Source of the DNA: Nelumbo lutea
Taxonomy: Eukaryota > Streptophyta > Magnoliopsida > Proteales > Nelumbonaceae
Reading direction: 5' to 3'
DNA: 64,000 bases
Assembly: GCA_022828595.1 (NCBI GenBank)
Contig: JAKGHH010000004.1
Coordinates: 21,832,372-21,896,371 of the forward strand
Shown piece by piece: positions 12,501 through 23,900 of this stretch. The position numbers and the translations under genes were made by a program. The notes beneath the pieces are model-generated. The model was not told where the DNA came from. It saw nothing but the letters and a program-made list of their open reading frames with translations, and searched no databases. Each line of letters starts with the position of its first letter. Within the stretch, counting starts at the first letter, position 1.

Positions 12501-15500
12501 TATGTTATGTGTGAATGTCACCCTTGTTTCGTCATATCCTGGATTTGATATCACCAGTCATTTGCAGATCTTGCTTCATGTGGACTTGGTATTTTTATTT
12601 CCACTTATGATTTATGAGTACATTTTTTTAGACTCCTTATGCAGCGGCTGAAGTGTTAAGATTCTTTATCCAGTGATTGCATTTAAATTGATGTTGCTTC
12701 AACTATCTTGTTAGCCAGACAGTATAATGACATCCTTGGGGGTAATTGAGACCATATATATATATTTTAGTTTTTTATCTTGTGTATGTCATTTCACATT
12801 GTTACTTGACAAATTATTACCATGTGCAAGACAAAACCCTCTCCTGGATGGAGGAATGTTAAACAATTACTTTCTGATGGGAGTGGCCACTGGTGTAGTA
12901 TACCAACATAAAAAATGCATGTCTGAAAATCACTCTACCAAATTGGCTCACCTGGGTTAGAAAATCCTTGTTTAGTTTAGGAATAATTGCTATTGTTAAC
13001 TGGTTTCAGTTCTAGTACATGGTTCATTACGTTTAATTTGTTGTCTGAGAGATTGTTTACAATGTGAAATATAATCATCAAGCCGAAACTACTTTCTATG
13101 CCAGTGGATATGTACCTTTTCCCCTCTCTGCTTCCTATTTTCTTCTCTTTTTTCTTCAGGATTTCTTACTTAGTTTGAACTTGATATGTATGCTTCTTGT
13201 AGAAACTGGGAAAACTTCTCATTTTCGGGAAAGGGCATCAGATGCTGGAGGCTGATATAGAAGAGAGAAGGAGGAAGCTCAAGAAATTTAAGGAGTCAGC
13301 ATGGAAATGTGTTTATTTCCTTTCAGCAGAGCTTTTGGCTCTCTCTGTTACTTATGATGAGCCCTGGTTCACTAATACCAGATATTTTTGGGTAGGGCCA
13401 GGAGATCAAATCTGGCCTGATCAAAAGATTAAGTAAGGTTCCAGCCTGTTTATGGAGTTTATCCTTTTGTTTATGTATCTATCTCCCTCTTCCCCCTTCC
13501 TTTGGCTTTTAAGGGCAGAAGGTTTCTCTTATTTGAATATATGCTTGTAATATGTTGAAGGTGAAGAATGTAAGACGTTTGGATATGAATTTGAGTACCT
13601 TTACTTTTTTTAATAGATGTGGCAGTAACTCTTCTCTTTCTCTTGTCCTTTTCACTTTGAAAGGCTATCTCCTTTACCTTGCGTGAATGCCTAATGATTG
13701 TACTTTTTGCCTTTTCCTAGATTAGTGAAGTTCTTTTATCAGTTATTGAGAAAGAGAGGATATCTCTTATTATCTTTTGGTTCAGACGGGAGAAGCCATT
13801 AACTGTGGCACCCATGGTTCATCATATAGCATACCAATTTTTTTTGCCCACTTGCTCATCCAAGATAGGCTTTTTATCGGGCTTGTGTATGAGATACTCT
13901 GCTTTTGTTTATATATCTTTATGCATTCAAAAGATAGTATGGTTTGTAAAGTTTTTTTTTATAGTATATATATATATATTTTGATGAATGTTTTTTTTAT
14001 AATATATTAATTAAACTCATACAGTTTCATTAGGCCAATTCAATATTTTCCATAGTTTGATTTGTGAAGATCAGCATCTTTATTCATGGAATCATCTGAC
14101 AGAATATTTTCCTGGTACACAGATTAAAATTGAAAGGATTGTACATGTATGCTGCTGGATTTTATACATACTCCATATTTGCTCTGATCTTCTGGGAAAC
14201 AAGACGTTCAGACTTTGGGGTGTCAATGTCTCATCATGTAGCAACTGTCATTCTCATTGTGTTATCTTACATACTCAGGTACATTTCATATTGTTCAGAC
14301 TTGCTGAAAGCCGAGATTCTACACCACAACCATTAGGTAGCAGGTAGAATTGCAACTTACAAAATGTACCAGGGATGGTTTAATGCAAAGTTGTTATATT
14401 TAACTTTTTATGCATACAGATCTGTATCTCAGGAACTTGCATTGCATATAGACAATTTAGATTTTAAATTTATAGGAATGGAAGTCATTGCTTTGTATGG
14501 TGTTTTATCCCTCATATCCTGCATCCTGACAATTTGCATCTCCATCTTGTTGCAGCTTTGCTCGTGTTGGTTCAGTTGTTTTAGCTCTTCACGATGCAAG
14601 TGATGTGTTTCTGGAGGTTGGAAAGATGTCAAAATACAGTGGCTGGGAAAGGATTGCTAGCTTTTCGTTCATTCTTTTCGTCTTGTCATGGATCATACTT
14701 CGTCTCATATACTATCCATTTTGGATACTTCGAAGTACAAGGTTAGTAAAAATTGCTGTATACTCCATAATTTTTTTTATTGAATTTCATTCTCTTTCCT
14801 TCTCTGCTAAATGGCAGCATAAAAGGTGAGCCAAGAAGCAAAGAAAAATTACATGATTTATTTTATAATGTGTTGGAAATATTTACCTGCATGGAGTTTA
14901 TGGTTGTTCAAACATGTGTACTTTATTTTGTTAACATAGTTGGTTGTGATGACAAAATTGGAAGCGAGTATACCAAGGAATTGCAACTGCATCTACCATA
15001 AAAGAAATTACTATAGGAAGGGAAAATAATATGACTGGTACTCATTAAAAAAATAAAAGGGCAAGAGCTTGCTTTAAGCTCATTAAAAAAGAAGCCGCTC
15101 ATTTATCAAAAAAAAAAAAAAAAAAAAGAAGAAGCTGCTGGAAAGTTAAATACAATTAGAAGATTCAAAACTCAGAAGAGTAAGAGAAGCCAACAACAGT
15201 TACCAGTTTCAAAGGTTTTTGCAAGGATAAAAGGAGGAATGTTTGGCCTTGGACCTAACAAGAAAGTAAGGAAACTCAGAAGTGCAGTCAGAAGACAACT
15301 GGAAGATGGCAATCAAAATAATTAACAAATAGGTTTGCTGATTTGGCATTCAGTGGGGTTTGTCATGGGTATTGGGTGGGAGTGGTTTTGTTTTTGCTTT
15401 GGGTATTCTTTGGGTGTTGTTTGTGCTTGTTTGTTGTTACCTGTTGTTTGTTTTCACATTGTATGGGGTTTGATTTTGTGGGTCTGGTTTTGATGAGAGG

Positions 15501-17916
15501 GTTTTATATATTTGGGTGTCTTAAGCGTTTGTCGGTTGTTCTCTGGGTGTTTTATCTTTTTCATTCGGGTGATTGCTTATCACCTTTTCTTGTATCCTAT
15601 TTCAGTTTTAATTTAATTTTATTTATCTTAAAAAAAAAGAGCTTGGTTTAAGCTACTTGGCTAAGTAATTGGCTTCTTTTTGGTCATTGTTGAATGACAA
15701 TATCAAACCCATTTACATGTCTCAAATCTCCCCTTTAGGACCAGGCATAGTTGTCAAGCCACCAAGGTGAAGCTAGGTGACAAGGGATTGCCTTGTTACC
15801 TTGTTGCCTAGGCTATGGATTTTTTAAATCATCACCATCATCATCATCTAAGCCTTATCCCAACAATGGGTTTTTTAAAATTAAAAAACCTAAATCCTAA
15901 GGCAATTCCCTAGGTTTCTTAACAACCAGCAATCATCTTTCACTAATAATTTCTAAGAATCTTCATCAAATGAGTAATTTCATTTCAAACATAGAAAACC
16001 AACATATTCATGAAAAGAAAAAGAAGAAAGAAAAGATAACTCATAATATATAGCTGAACCTTATTTTTGTCCTTGAAAAAGAAGAAATGTATGGAACATA
16101 AAAAGGAGAGGAGGTTGAGCCCTGTTTTTGTCCCGGAAAAAGAAGACGTACCCTGGCTGCTCTTGCATGTTGGTCAGATAAAATCTTCAACTTCTTCCTT
16201 TCTTATCAATTCAGTTTTGAAATCTTCAAGGTTTCAATGCAGTGTCCGCTTGACTTGTGTGTTGATTGAACTCTAAACAATTAAGAAATTAACAAGAACC
16301 AGTATATGAATTATGAAGATATTTTTTTGATAAATGAATGGAATTTTATTAAGCATGGAAGAAGTGTACAATCAGCCTAAGAGGAGGCACGAGATGTTAC
16401 CTCCCCCTTGGATTTGACAACTAGCTTACTACCACCTTGGAGTCTCCCTCCACTATCAAGTTCTCGACTCCCAATTGGTTAGCAACCTGTATACCTTGTG
16501 CCACTGCTAATATTTCAGCCCTTATAGAGTCTCCAATTCCCACTGGTCCTGAGAACAAGGATAGAATGTTGCTGTCCTTGTCTCTCAAGATCCCTCCTAT
16601 TACCCGAGGGCCTGAATTACCTTGACTGCTTCCATCAAAATTCAGTTTAATCACTCTTTCCAGAGAAGGCTTCCATTCATCTTGTAGTCTGTTCTTTGTG
16701 GCAGTTGTGGATGCCATTGCTGCCCAATTCCTCCTTAAATCATCATAAGAAAAATTCACGAACAGGTCTGGAGTTTTCATCCAGAAAATTGTCCTTGTCA
16801 GTATACACTCCTTTACATTAGCAAGGCTTCTCTCCTCTTGAAAAATTCTAACATTTCTCTCCTCCCAAATTGTCCACAGACTAGCTGCTCTCATACACTT
16901 CCACATTAAATTCCCTCTCTTTGTCAGTCGCCCAAAGACAAATGGTTCAAAGAACAAATTTGCTTTAGAGGGCCAGTTCCACCTCCACCCAAATAACATT
17001 AAAACCCAATTCCAAATACTAGCAACAAAAAAGCAAGATATTAGTTAATGGTGACAGTCCTTACTCTTCACTTTACATAAAAAACACCAGTTTGAGGACA
17101 AGCACATATAAGGTTTCTTCTTTTGCAAGTTTTCCAAAGCATTGATCTTACCATAGTAGGCTTCCTAACAGAACACTGATATTTTAGGAGGAATTGGCCT
17201 TGATCAGATCTCTTTAATAGGGAAAACCCAAGAGGGGGGAGAGGAACAAAGGGATTTAAAGAAAGAGGCACAAGTGAAAGAGCCACTTAGGGTCAGTGTC
17301 CAAATCCTTTTATCAGGTTTGGGAGGGATCAAACACACAGACTCTAGAAGAAGCAAGAGCTCTGAAACACAAACAACTCATCATCCCTTAGGCCTCTACA
17401 AAACCCAAAGTCCCAATCATAGTTTTCAAGGCGCCAAGGTGAGGCTAGGCGATAGGGCGGCGCCTAGTCGCCTAGGTGATGGATTTTTTTAAGTAAAAAT
17501 CACATATCCTAGGGTAGTTCCCTAGGTTCCATAGCCAACTTTCTTTAATAACTATCCATAATTTTCATAAGAAAATTATAAACTTCATGTTTAAGTCTAG
17601 AAAATCAACATTTTATGAGAAGAAAAGGAACAAATGAAAGAAAATTAAAAAAATATAGGGGCTAAACTCCTACTCTTGTTATAGGAAAAGAAGAAAAGAA
17701 AAGGTGGAAGAAGAAGAAGACCTGTAAGAAGAAAATGTGTTGATTAGACAAAATTTTAAGTTCTTCCCTTGCTTATTGGTTCAGGTTCTGAAATCTTCGA
17801 GGATTCAATCAAGGATCAAAACTTCGATACAATACACCTCGTATTGGGTGTATTGTATTGTATCTTTGGTGCCCCTATACACCATGTTTGCAGGTGTTTT
17901 CGGGAACCCATTTTTT

Positions 17917-17962
<46 letters not shown>

Positions 17963-20900
17963 ATATATAAGTGAAATTTGAAAACCAAAGAAATAAAAAA
18001 TGGGGGGAGTATCGTTATAAGTACTGATACACCTCTGCCAATACATAGAGGTGTAGTGATACTTTGAACCATGGGTTTCAATACAGCAGTTAGCAATGTT
18101 TGTGTTGATTAAACACTAACAAATAAGAAAATAATAAAATGAAATTAGTACATAAACACATAAAATGAGTATTTCTAGTTTAATAATGCCCATTTTATAA
18201 TTATATTGTCAAAAAATTAATATTATAACATAGTGCACAAAATTACTTGGCAACTGGGCGAGGTGAGCCTCCAAGGGCACCTTGTCGCCTAAGCGTTGCC
18301 TTGACAACTATGGTCCCAATTTAATGCCAAAGGGAGAACAGGGGGAATGGAATCTTGAGATAGGTTTCTTTTTAAAGAGGGAGATAGAATAAAGAGACAG
18401 GAAATGGTCTTTTAGAGGCTGAGTGCCCACCCACAAAATAAATAATTTAGTGTAATTTTTATTGTAGTCTTATAATTTCACAAACTAAAAAAGTATTATA
18501 TTTTACTTGTACAAAAAAAAACTAAGCGCTTGTGTGAGGCAACCCTCCATGGGTGCCTTGTCACCAAGGTCCCCGCGGCATTGACAACCATAGGACTAGG
18601 CAATATCTAAGGTTGCATTTCCTTTGTTGAGTCAGCTAATTGGGTTACCATTTTGTTACAGTTGATGTTTTACTAATTTTGTTGTTTCAACCAAAATGTC
18701 ATAAGTCCCATACATCAATTACAATATTTTGGTCAAAACAATGAAATGTTTGACACAACCATGTCAAATCTGAAGACAATCAAATAAAAGTTTGTCTCAT
18801 CCTTGATCCTTGGAATTTAGAGAATGCTACTTCAACATTGCCTCTAGCGTCCACATCCATAGGATTTGGACAGTGTCACCTTTTATTTTTTGGAGTTTTG
18901 ACACGTCTTAATCATGGCATTTAATACCTGTCCATAGAAGTTGTTTTCTGTCACCTTAGCATCAATTTTTTGAACCACAATACCCCTTCCAGCAGAGTCT
19001 AGATTTGCCACATGGCTCACATCTACATTTAACAACTTTGAAACACCATTGAAAGGCTTGAGGAGAATTCTTGTCTGATGTTTTCTCATATATTATGGAA
19101 TAAATCCATTCATTCAAGTATGTATCCTTGGCATGTTTAGGATCTATTTTTAACGATGGATATGGCACTAACCAGAACAAAATGGCAACACAGGGTTTAT
19201 GTAGCCGGCCCCATATAGTTGGGATAAGGCTTAGATGATGATGTTTAGGATCTATTTTATTATGTGGTTGAGCATTTTTCTACTCTCACTAGAAATCCAG
19301 CATTGTCAACTCTGAAGTCTGAACATGATTTTGTGTCAATCATGATTATACACATGTAATTATATTAGCACAAGAATGATACTAGCACGGTCTTGTTTAA
19401 AAGGTTGCTACTGCACCCTGGAAAGAGGCAATTCTTTCAATCTCATTGTGATGGCGAAGATATGATATTACTTTCTCAAAAGAGTTAAAAATTGTTTTTT
19501 TGATGCTTCCCCAACATGCTACTTGAATAGCCATGCTTTTACCTCCAACTATTTTTTATCAATAACAACAGTCTAAGATTTTTTTTTGATGAATAACAGT
19601 CTAAGATTTTATTGATGATCAAGATGCACAATCACCGTACTTCAAAAGAAATTAAAAGGAGGGGGGCAAACCACAGTATTGAATTGGCCAAGCATTCAGA
19701 ATATGGTAGTACACAATAAAAGGAAAAAAAAGATAAGCAGATAAAGAAGATAAGAAGACATAGTCATCCCTGTTGGCTTTTGCCTCTTACTGTTTGTAAA
19801 GAGACTGGGCCGAATGGGTCCTAGTATCTTCTCTTGTAATATTTTTTCTATTTTCCTGTTAGCTAATGGGCCTGTTATTTCTTTTTTGTTTGATCTCTTT
19901 ATGTTACTGCCTAGCTGGCTGCCCACTTAAGGGCATGCTTGTAATTATTTTAACATTAATTTTTAGTAAAAAGGATTAGAGAAGAAAGGGAAGGATTATT
20001 CGAACCTTTCTTCTTCTTCCTCCTCTTTTCTCCATCTTCTTCTCATGTACTACTGCTCTTACTTTTCTTCCTCCTTTTTCTCTCTAATTTTTCAAGCTTA
20101 CACCTATTTTTGAGGACTGGTTTACATCTTGGTATTAGAGCAGGTTTCTTTCTTCCTTCTTTTCTTCTTTCTCTTTTCCCATGCACCTTTAGATTAAGAG
20201 AGTGTATGGAGAGATAGATTCTCTATAGCTCAAAGGATCTCCGGCCTAGTTGGTAGAGGGTTTGGAGAGTTTAAATCTGGCTGGATATTGCCAAGAAGTG
20301 GTGTTGTTCTGTTGCTGCCCAAAACCCTAGCCGACTAGAGATTTTCGAAATTACAGGTAAAGGTGAAGCTTTGGGTGTGGTGCTCTGTGCTTGGGAGGTG
20401 TCTTTTGACTCCTAAAGGAGGGTGGTTCAGGTTTGGAAGAGATTGGGAAGCTCTGGTAGGAGCGGCTGCATCTTCTCTCTTCCTCCCTAACAGTTGGACG
20501 GAGTAAAACCCTAGTTTTCAAGCATCTGGGTTCTGGTTTGACTTCAAGTAAGTTTATATAGACTAAATTTTTGGTTCTTTGATTTTCGTTTGGTTAATGG
20601 AGCCATACGGAAGTGAGTTCAAGCAAGTGCCTGTTTTCGGCCTTGGTTCGGTAGGTTCCGTTTTGACTGGTGTGACCACAATCAAGTTAGATGGGACAAA
20701 CTATCTTGCTTGGGCACAGTCTATAAGAATTTATGTTTGTAGTAGAGGAAAACTCGGGTATCTCACAGGTAGTAAAGTGAAACCCAAAGAGACAAACCCT
20801 GAATTTGAGAAATGGATGTAGGAGATCTATACAGTCATTGGATGGTTGGTCAACTCTATGCAACCTCATATAAGTCAGCATTATCTCTGGATGTCTTCGA

Positions 20901-23900
20901 CTAAGGAGATATGGGACAGTGTTACTGAGACCTATTCACAGAAGTTGAATGTAGCCAAAGTCTACAAGTTGAAAAGTGACGTGAAGAACCTAAGACAGGG
21001 GGAAAAGAGTGTAGCAATCTACTATTCTATACTGAGATCCCTATGGCAAGAAATTGATGTTTTGGAGACAGTTGTATGAGAGAGTAAGAATGATGCTAAA
21101 ATGTATAGGAAGTTGGTGGAGAGAAATAGGGTGTTTGAATTTCTTACTAGACTCAGCCCTGAGTCTGACATCATTAGGCAAGATATCCTGGCCAAAGATG
21201 AGGTTACTCTTTCCCAGGCATACGCTATGATAAGCAATGAGGAGAGTAGGCGGCAGGTTCAGTTACAGAGTCCACCTACAGAATACTTTGCACGTGTTGG
21301 AATAAAGCCAAAGGGTCCTTTTGAGAAAAAGGAGCAGATATGCGAATATTGCAAGAAACCGAGGCATACAAAGGACACTTACTGGAAGCTTCTTCCTGAT
21401 AGGTTTAAGAATAACAACAGTTCTAAGAAGGGCAGTCAGGTAGGAAAGCCTAAGACAACTAATGTTGCTACAGTACCTGAAGGAGGAAATAAGGAGAGTG
21501 AAGAAAAATCAACCATTGAGCAGTTGGTAGCAATGAAAGCAGATTTTGAAAAGTATGGGAGGCTGCTAAATCACTTGGAAGCTATTGTTTCTTCATCTCA
21601 CTCTTCCAACAACACATCATCATCATCTACATTTGCTCACTCGGGTATTCGTGCTTCTACAAATCGTGCTTCAGTTTCAGGTAATCATAAATCCCTTGGA
21701 TTATTGATTCCGGTGCATCAGACCATATGACTAGCCTGTCTAATCTCTTCTGCTCATACCACCTTCTCTCTGGTAAAGAGAAAATATCCCTTGTTGATGG
21801 GTCTCTTGCTCCCATTTCTGGTAAAGGGGATATAAAGACCTTTGACACCCTTTATTTATCCTTTGTCCATCATGTCCCTAAGCTTAATACAAACATTTTA
21901 TCTGTTAGCAGCTTAACTAAATCCATGAATTGTAGCATAACCTTTTTTCCCACTCACTATGTTTTTCAAGACCTGCAATCTCAAAGGATGATTGGGAGTG
22001 GCCATGAGGCGAATGGAATATACTTGTTGGACACACCGGATAGAGCTTTTGGACCACCTCATGGAGTTGCCTGAGAGTCAATCTTGTCAGAGTCTATTGA
22101 CAAAGTCTTGTTATGTCACTTTCTGTTTGGTCATTTGTCATTTTCTGCTTTGAGTCATTTGTTTCCATATATGTTTAAGGGAGTGTCTTCATCGAGTTTT
22201 CATTGTGAGTCGTGTGAATTGGCAAAGCATTATAGACATTCTTATTCAGTAAGCAATAAAAGATCTCTTTCTCCTTTTCATATTGTTCACTCTGATGTGT
22301 GGGGGCCACATCATTTGCCAACTATAGGAGGTTACAGGTATTTTTTCTTTTTTATTGATGAGTACTCTCGTTACACTTGGATTTATCTCATGAAATCCAG
22401 GGATGGAGTACCAGCTATTGTGCAAAAATTTCATGAACTCATCCTCACCCAGTTTAACACTTGGATCAAAATATTCCGTTCTGATAATGCTGAGTATTTT
22501 GAGAAAACCCTCTCCGCCTATCTTAAAACTTTTGGGGTTATTCATCAAAGTTTTTGTTCCTACACTCCACAACAGAACAGAGTGGCGGAAAGGAAGAACT
22601 GACATGTGGTTGAAGTTGCCAAATCCCTCCTGTTTGCATCCCATGTTCTTATAAAATTTTGGGGAGATGCTATTCTTATTGCTACCTTTTTTAACAACCG
22701 TATGCCCTCCCGAGTTCTTAACCTCAAAACTCCCTTTAGCCTTCTCTTCCCGGATGAGGATCTTTTTTCTCTTCCTCTCTATGTTTTTGAGTGCACTTGC
22801 TATGTGCATGTTCACAGCCATCAAAGACACAAATTTGAACTAAGGCTCATAAATGTGTTTTTTTGGGATATGCCTCCACACAGAAGGGATATTGTTGTTT
22901 TGATCCAGTTAGTGGCACCCGCTTTGTATCTCGGGATGTTACATTTGCTGAGTTGACTCATTTCTTTAGTATTTCTCCTAAGGGGGAGAAATCTGAAGAA
23001 CCCTTTGCTATGTCTCCAGCTGTCCCTCTTCCCATTCCTCTTGAGTCCTCTCATGAGGTGTCCACTTCTCCCATTGGCCCTACCTCCAATATTCCTGTTC
23101 CTCCTCCTCCACCTCATTCTCCTATAATTTCTCCTCACTCTGTTCTCCAAAGGTGGTACCAAAGGCACAGATTCAGACATGGGCAAGTTGTTTCCACTCC
23201 TACAGAAGAGCATCTTGCTCCTCCCATCATTACTGAGGTAACAGGTCAGCCTTCCTCTGACCCATCTACATCTTTCCTAGACCTTGACCTTCCTATTGCT
23301 CTCCGCAAGGGCAAGCGGAAGTGTACAGCCCATTGTATCTCCAAACACCTATCTTACAACCTTCTCTCTCCTTCCTACTATTTTCTTGCTTTTGTTTCTT
23401 CCCATGTGATACCTAGGTTCGTACCGGAAGCCTTATCTAAACCTGAATGGAGGGATGCTATGATGGCTGAACTGGATGCTTTGCATAAGAACCATTACCT
23501 GGGATATTGTTGACTTGCCTGAAGGGAAGGAATCAGTGGGTTGTAAATGGGTGTTTACCATTAAATATCACTCTGATGGATCTATTGAGAGGTTTAAGGC
23601 TAGGTTGGTTGCTAAAGGCTACACTCAGATGGGCAGAACTTTTAGCTGTTGTACAAGGGGTGCAATTTGCAAACTAGCTGGGGGTACAACACCTAACAAT
23701 CGAGGGGGATTCCAAAGTGGTGGTGGGTTGGTTGAAAAATCCTGAAGAGGCTATGTGGCGTTACAAGAATGAAATGAAGAAATTTAGTTGGTTGACAAAG
23801 AATATGTTGGTCACTGTACAGTGGGTGGGGAGATCAGCAAATACTTTGTTAGACGTGTTAGCTAAGCAAGGGGTAAATAGGGAAGAATTGTTTTGGGCTC

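Larger units (their letters stand above)
9645..13202 (+). other. Intron 1 of the ceramide synthase
   Basis: 3.6 kb without a second gene. It holds the TIR element at 11712-12147; the rest, including short open frames at 9846-10085, 11182-11642 and 12333-12960, shows no recognisable protein. The donor is GAG|GTAGTT and the acceptor TTGTAG|AAA. Confidence 0.8.
16322..18430 (-). mobile_element. LINE fragment, - strand, split by an hAT-like element
   Basis: The 3' end is the T run at 16323-16329 (- strand ATTCATTTATC-A7). Going 5' there are RNase H, a tryptophan-rich linker and pieces of the reverse-transcriptase zinc-binding domain ([11 protein letters not shown] near 17080). Beyond the inner element the same protein goes on: [15 protein letters not shown] is read just left of 17410, and more flanking LINE sequence lies at 18321-18430. 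Reverse transcriptase and endonuclease are absent, so the copy is 5'-truncated. The 5' boundary and its TSD were not found. Confidence 0.65.
15746..18592. mobile_element. hAT-like TIR element (outer), split by a LINE
   Basis: Left end CATAGTTGTCAAGCC; right end TTGACAACCATA. Flanks GGACCAGG (15738-15745) and GGACTAGG (18593-18600) are an 8 bp duplication with one change, as for hAT. Both ends continue with cctaggcgac/ccaaggtg-type motifs shared with the inner element at 17418, so both belong to one family. Its own sequence is about 15746-16320 and about 18430-18592; the middle is a LINE. No transposase was seen, so it is non-autonomous. Confidence 0.65.
18601..19794. other. Intron 4 sequence between the two nested stacks
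   Basis: Apart from the short retroposed tails at 19151 and 19583 nothing is recognised. The overlapping - strand frames at 18883-19180 have no known domain. Confidence 0.55.

Noticed and set aside
18883..19180. Two overlapping - strand frames in intron 4
   Set aside because: No recognisable domain, no splice model, AT-rich intron sequence with a retroposed tail beside it.
22246..22830. 194-codon - strand open frame in Copia A
   Set aside because: Mirror of the integrase coding strand; the + strand carries the integrase motifs.
23476..23745. Frame that joins reverse transcriptase with another protein, as a fusion gene
   Set aside because: It is the join of Copia A and the inserted LINE; both partners are identified and the 18 bp target duplication marks the break.
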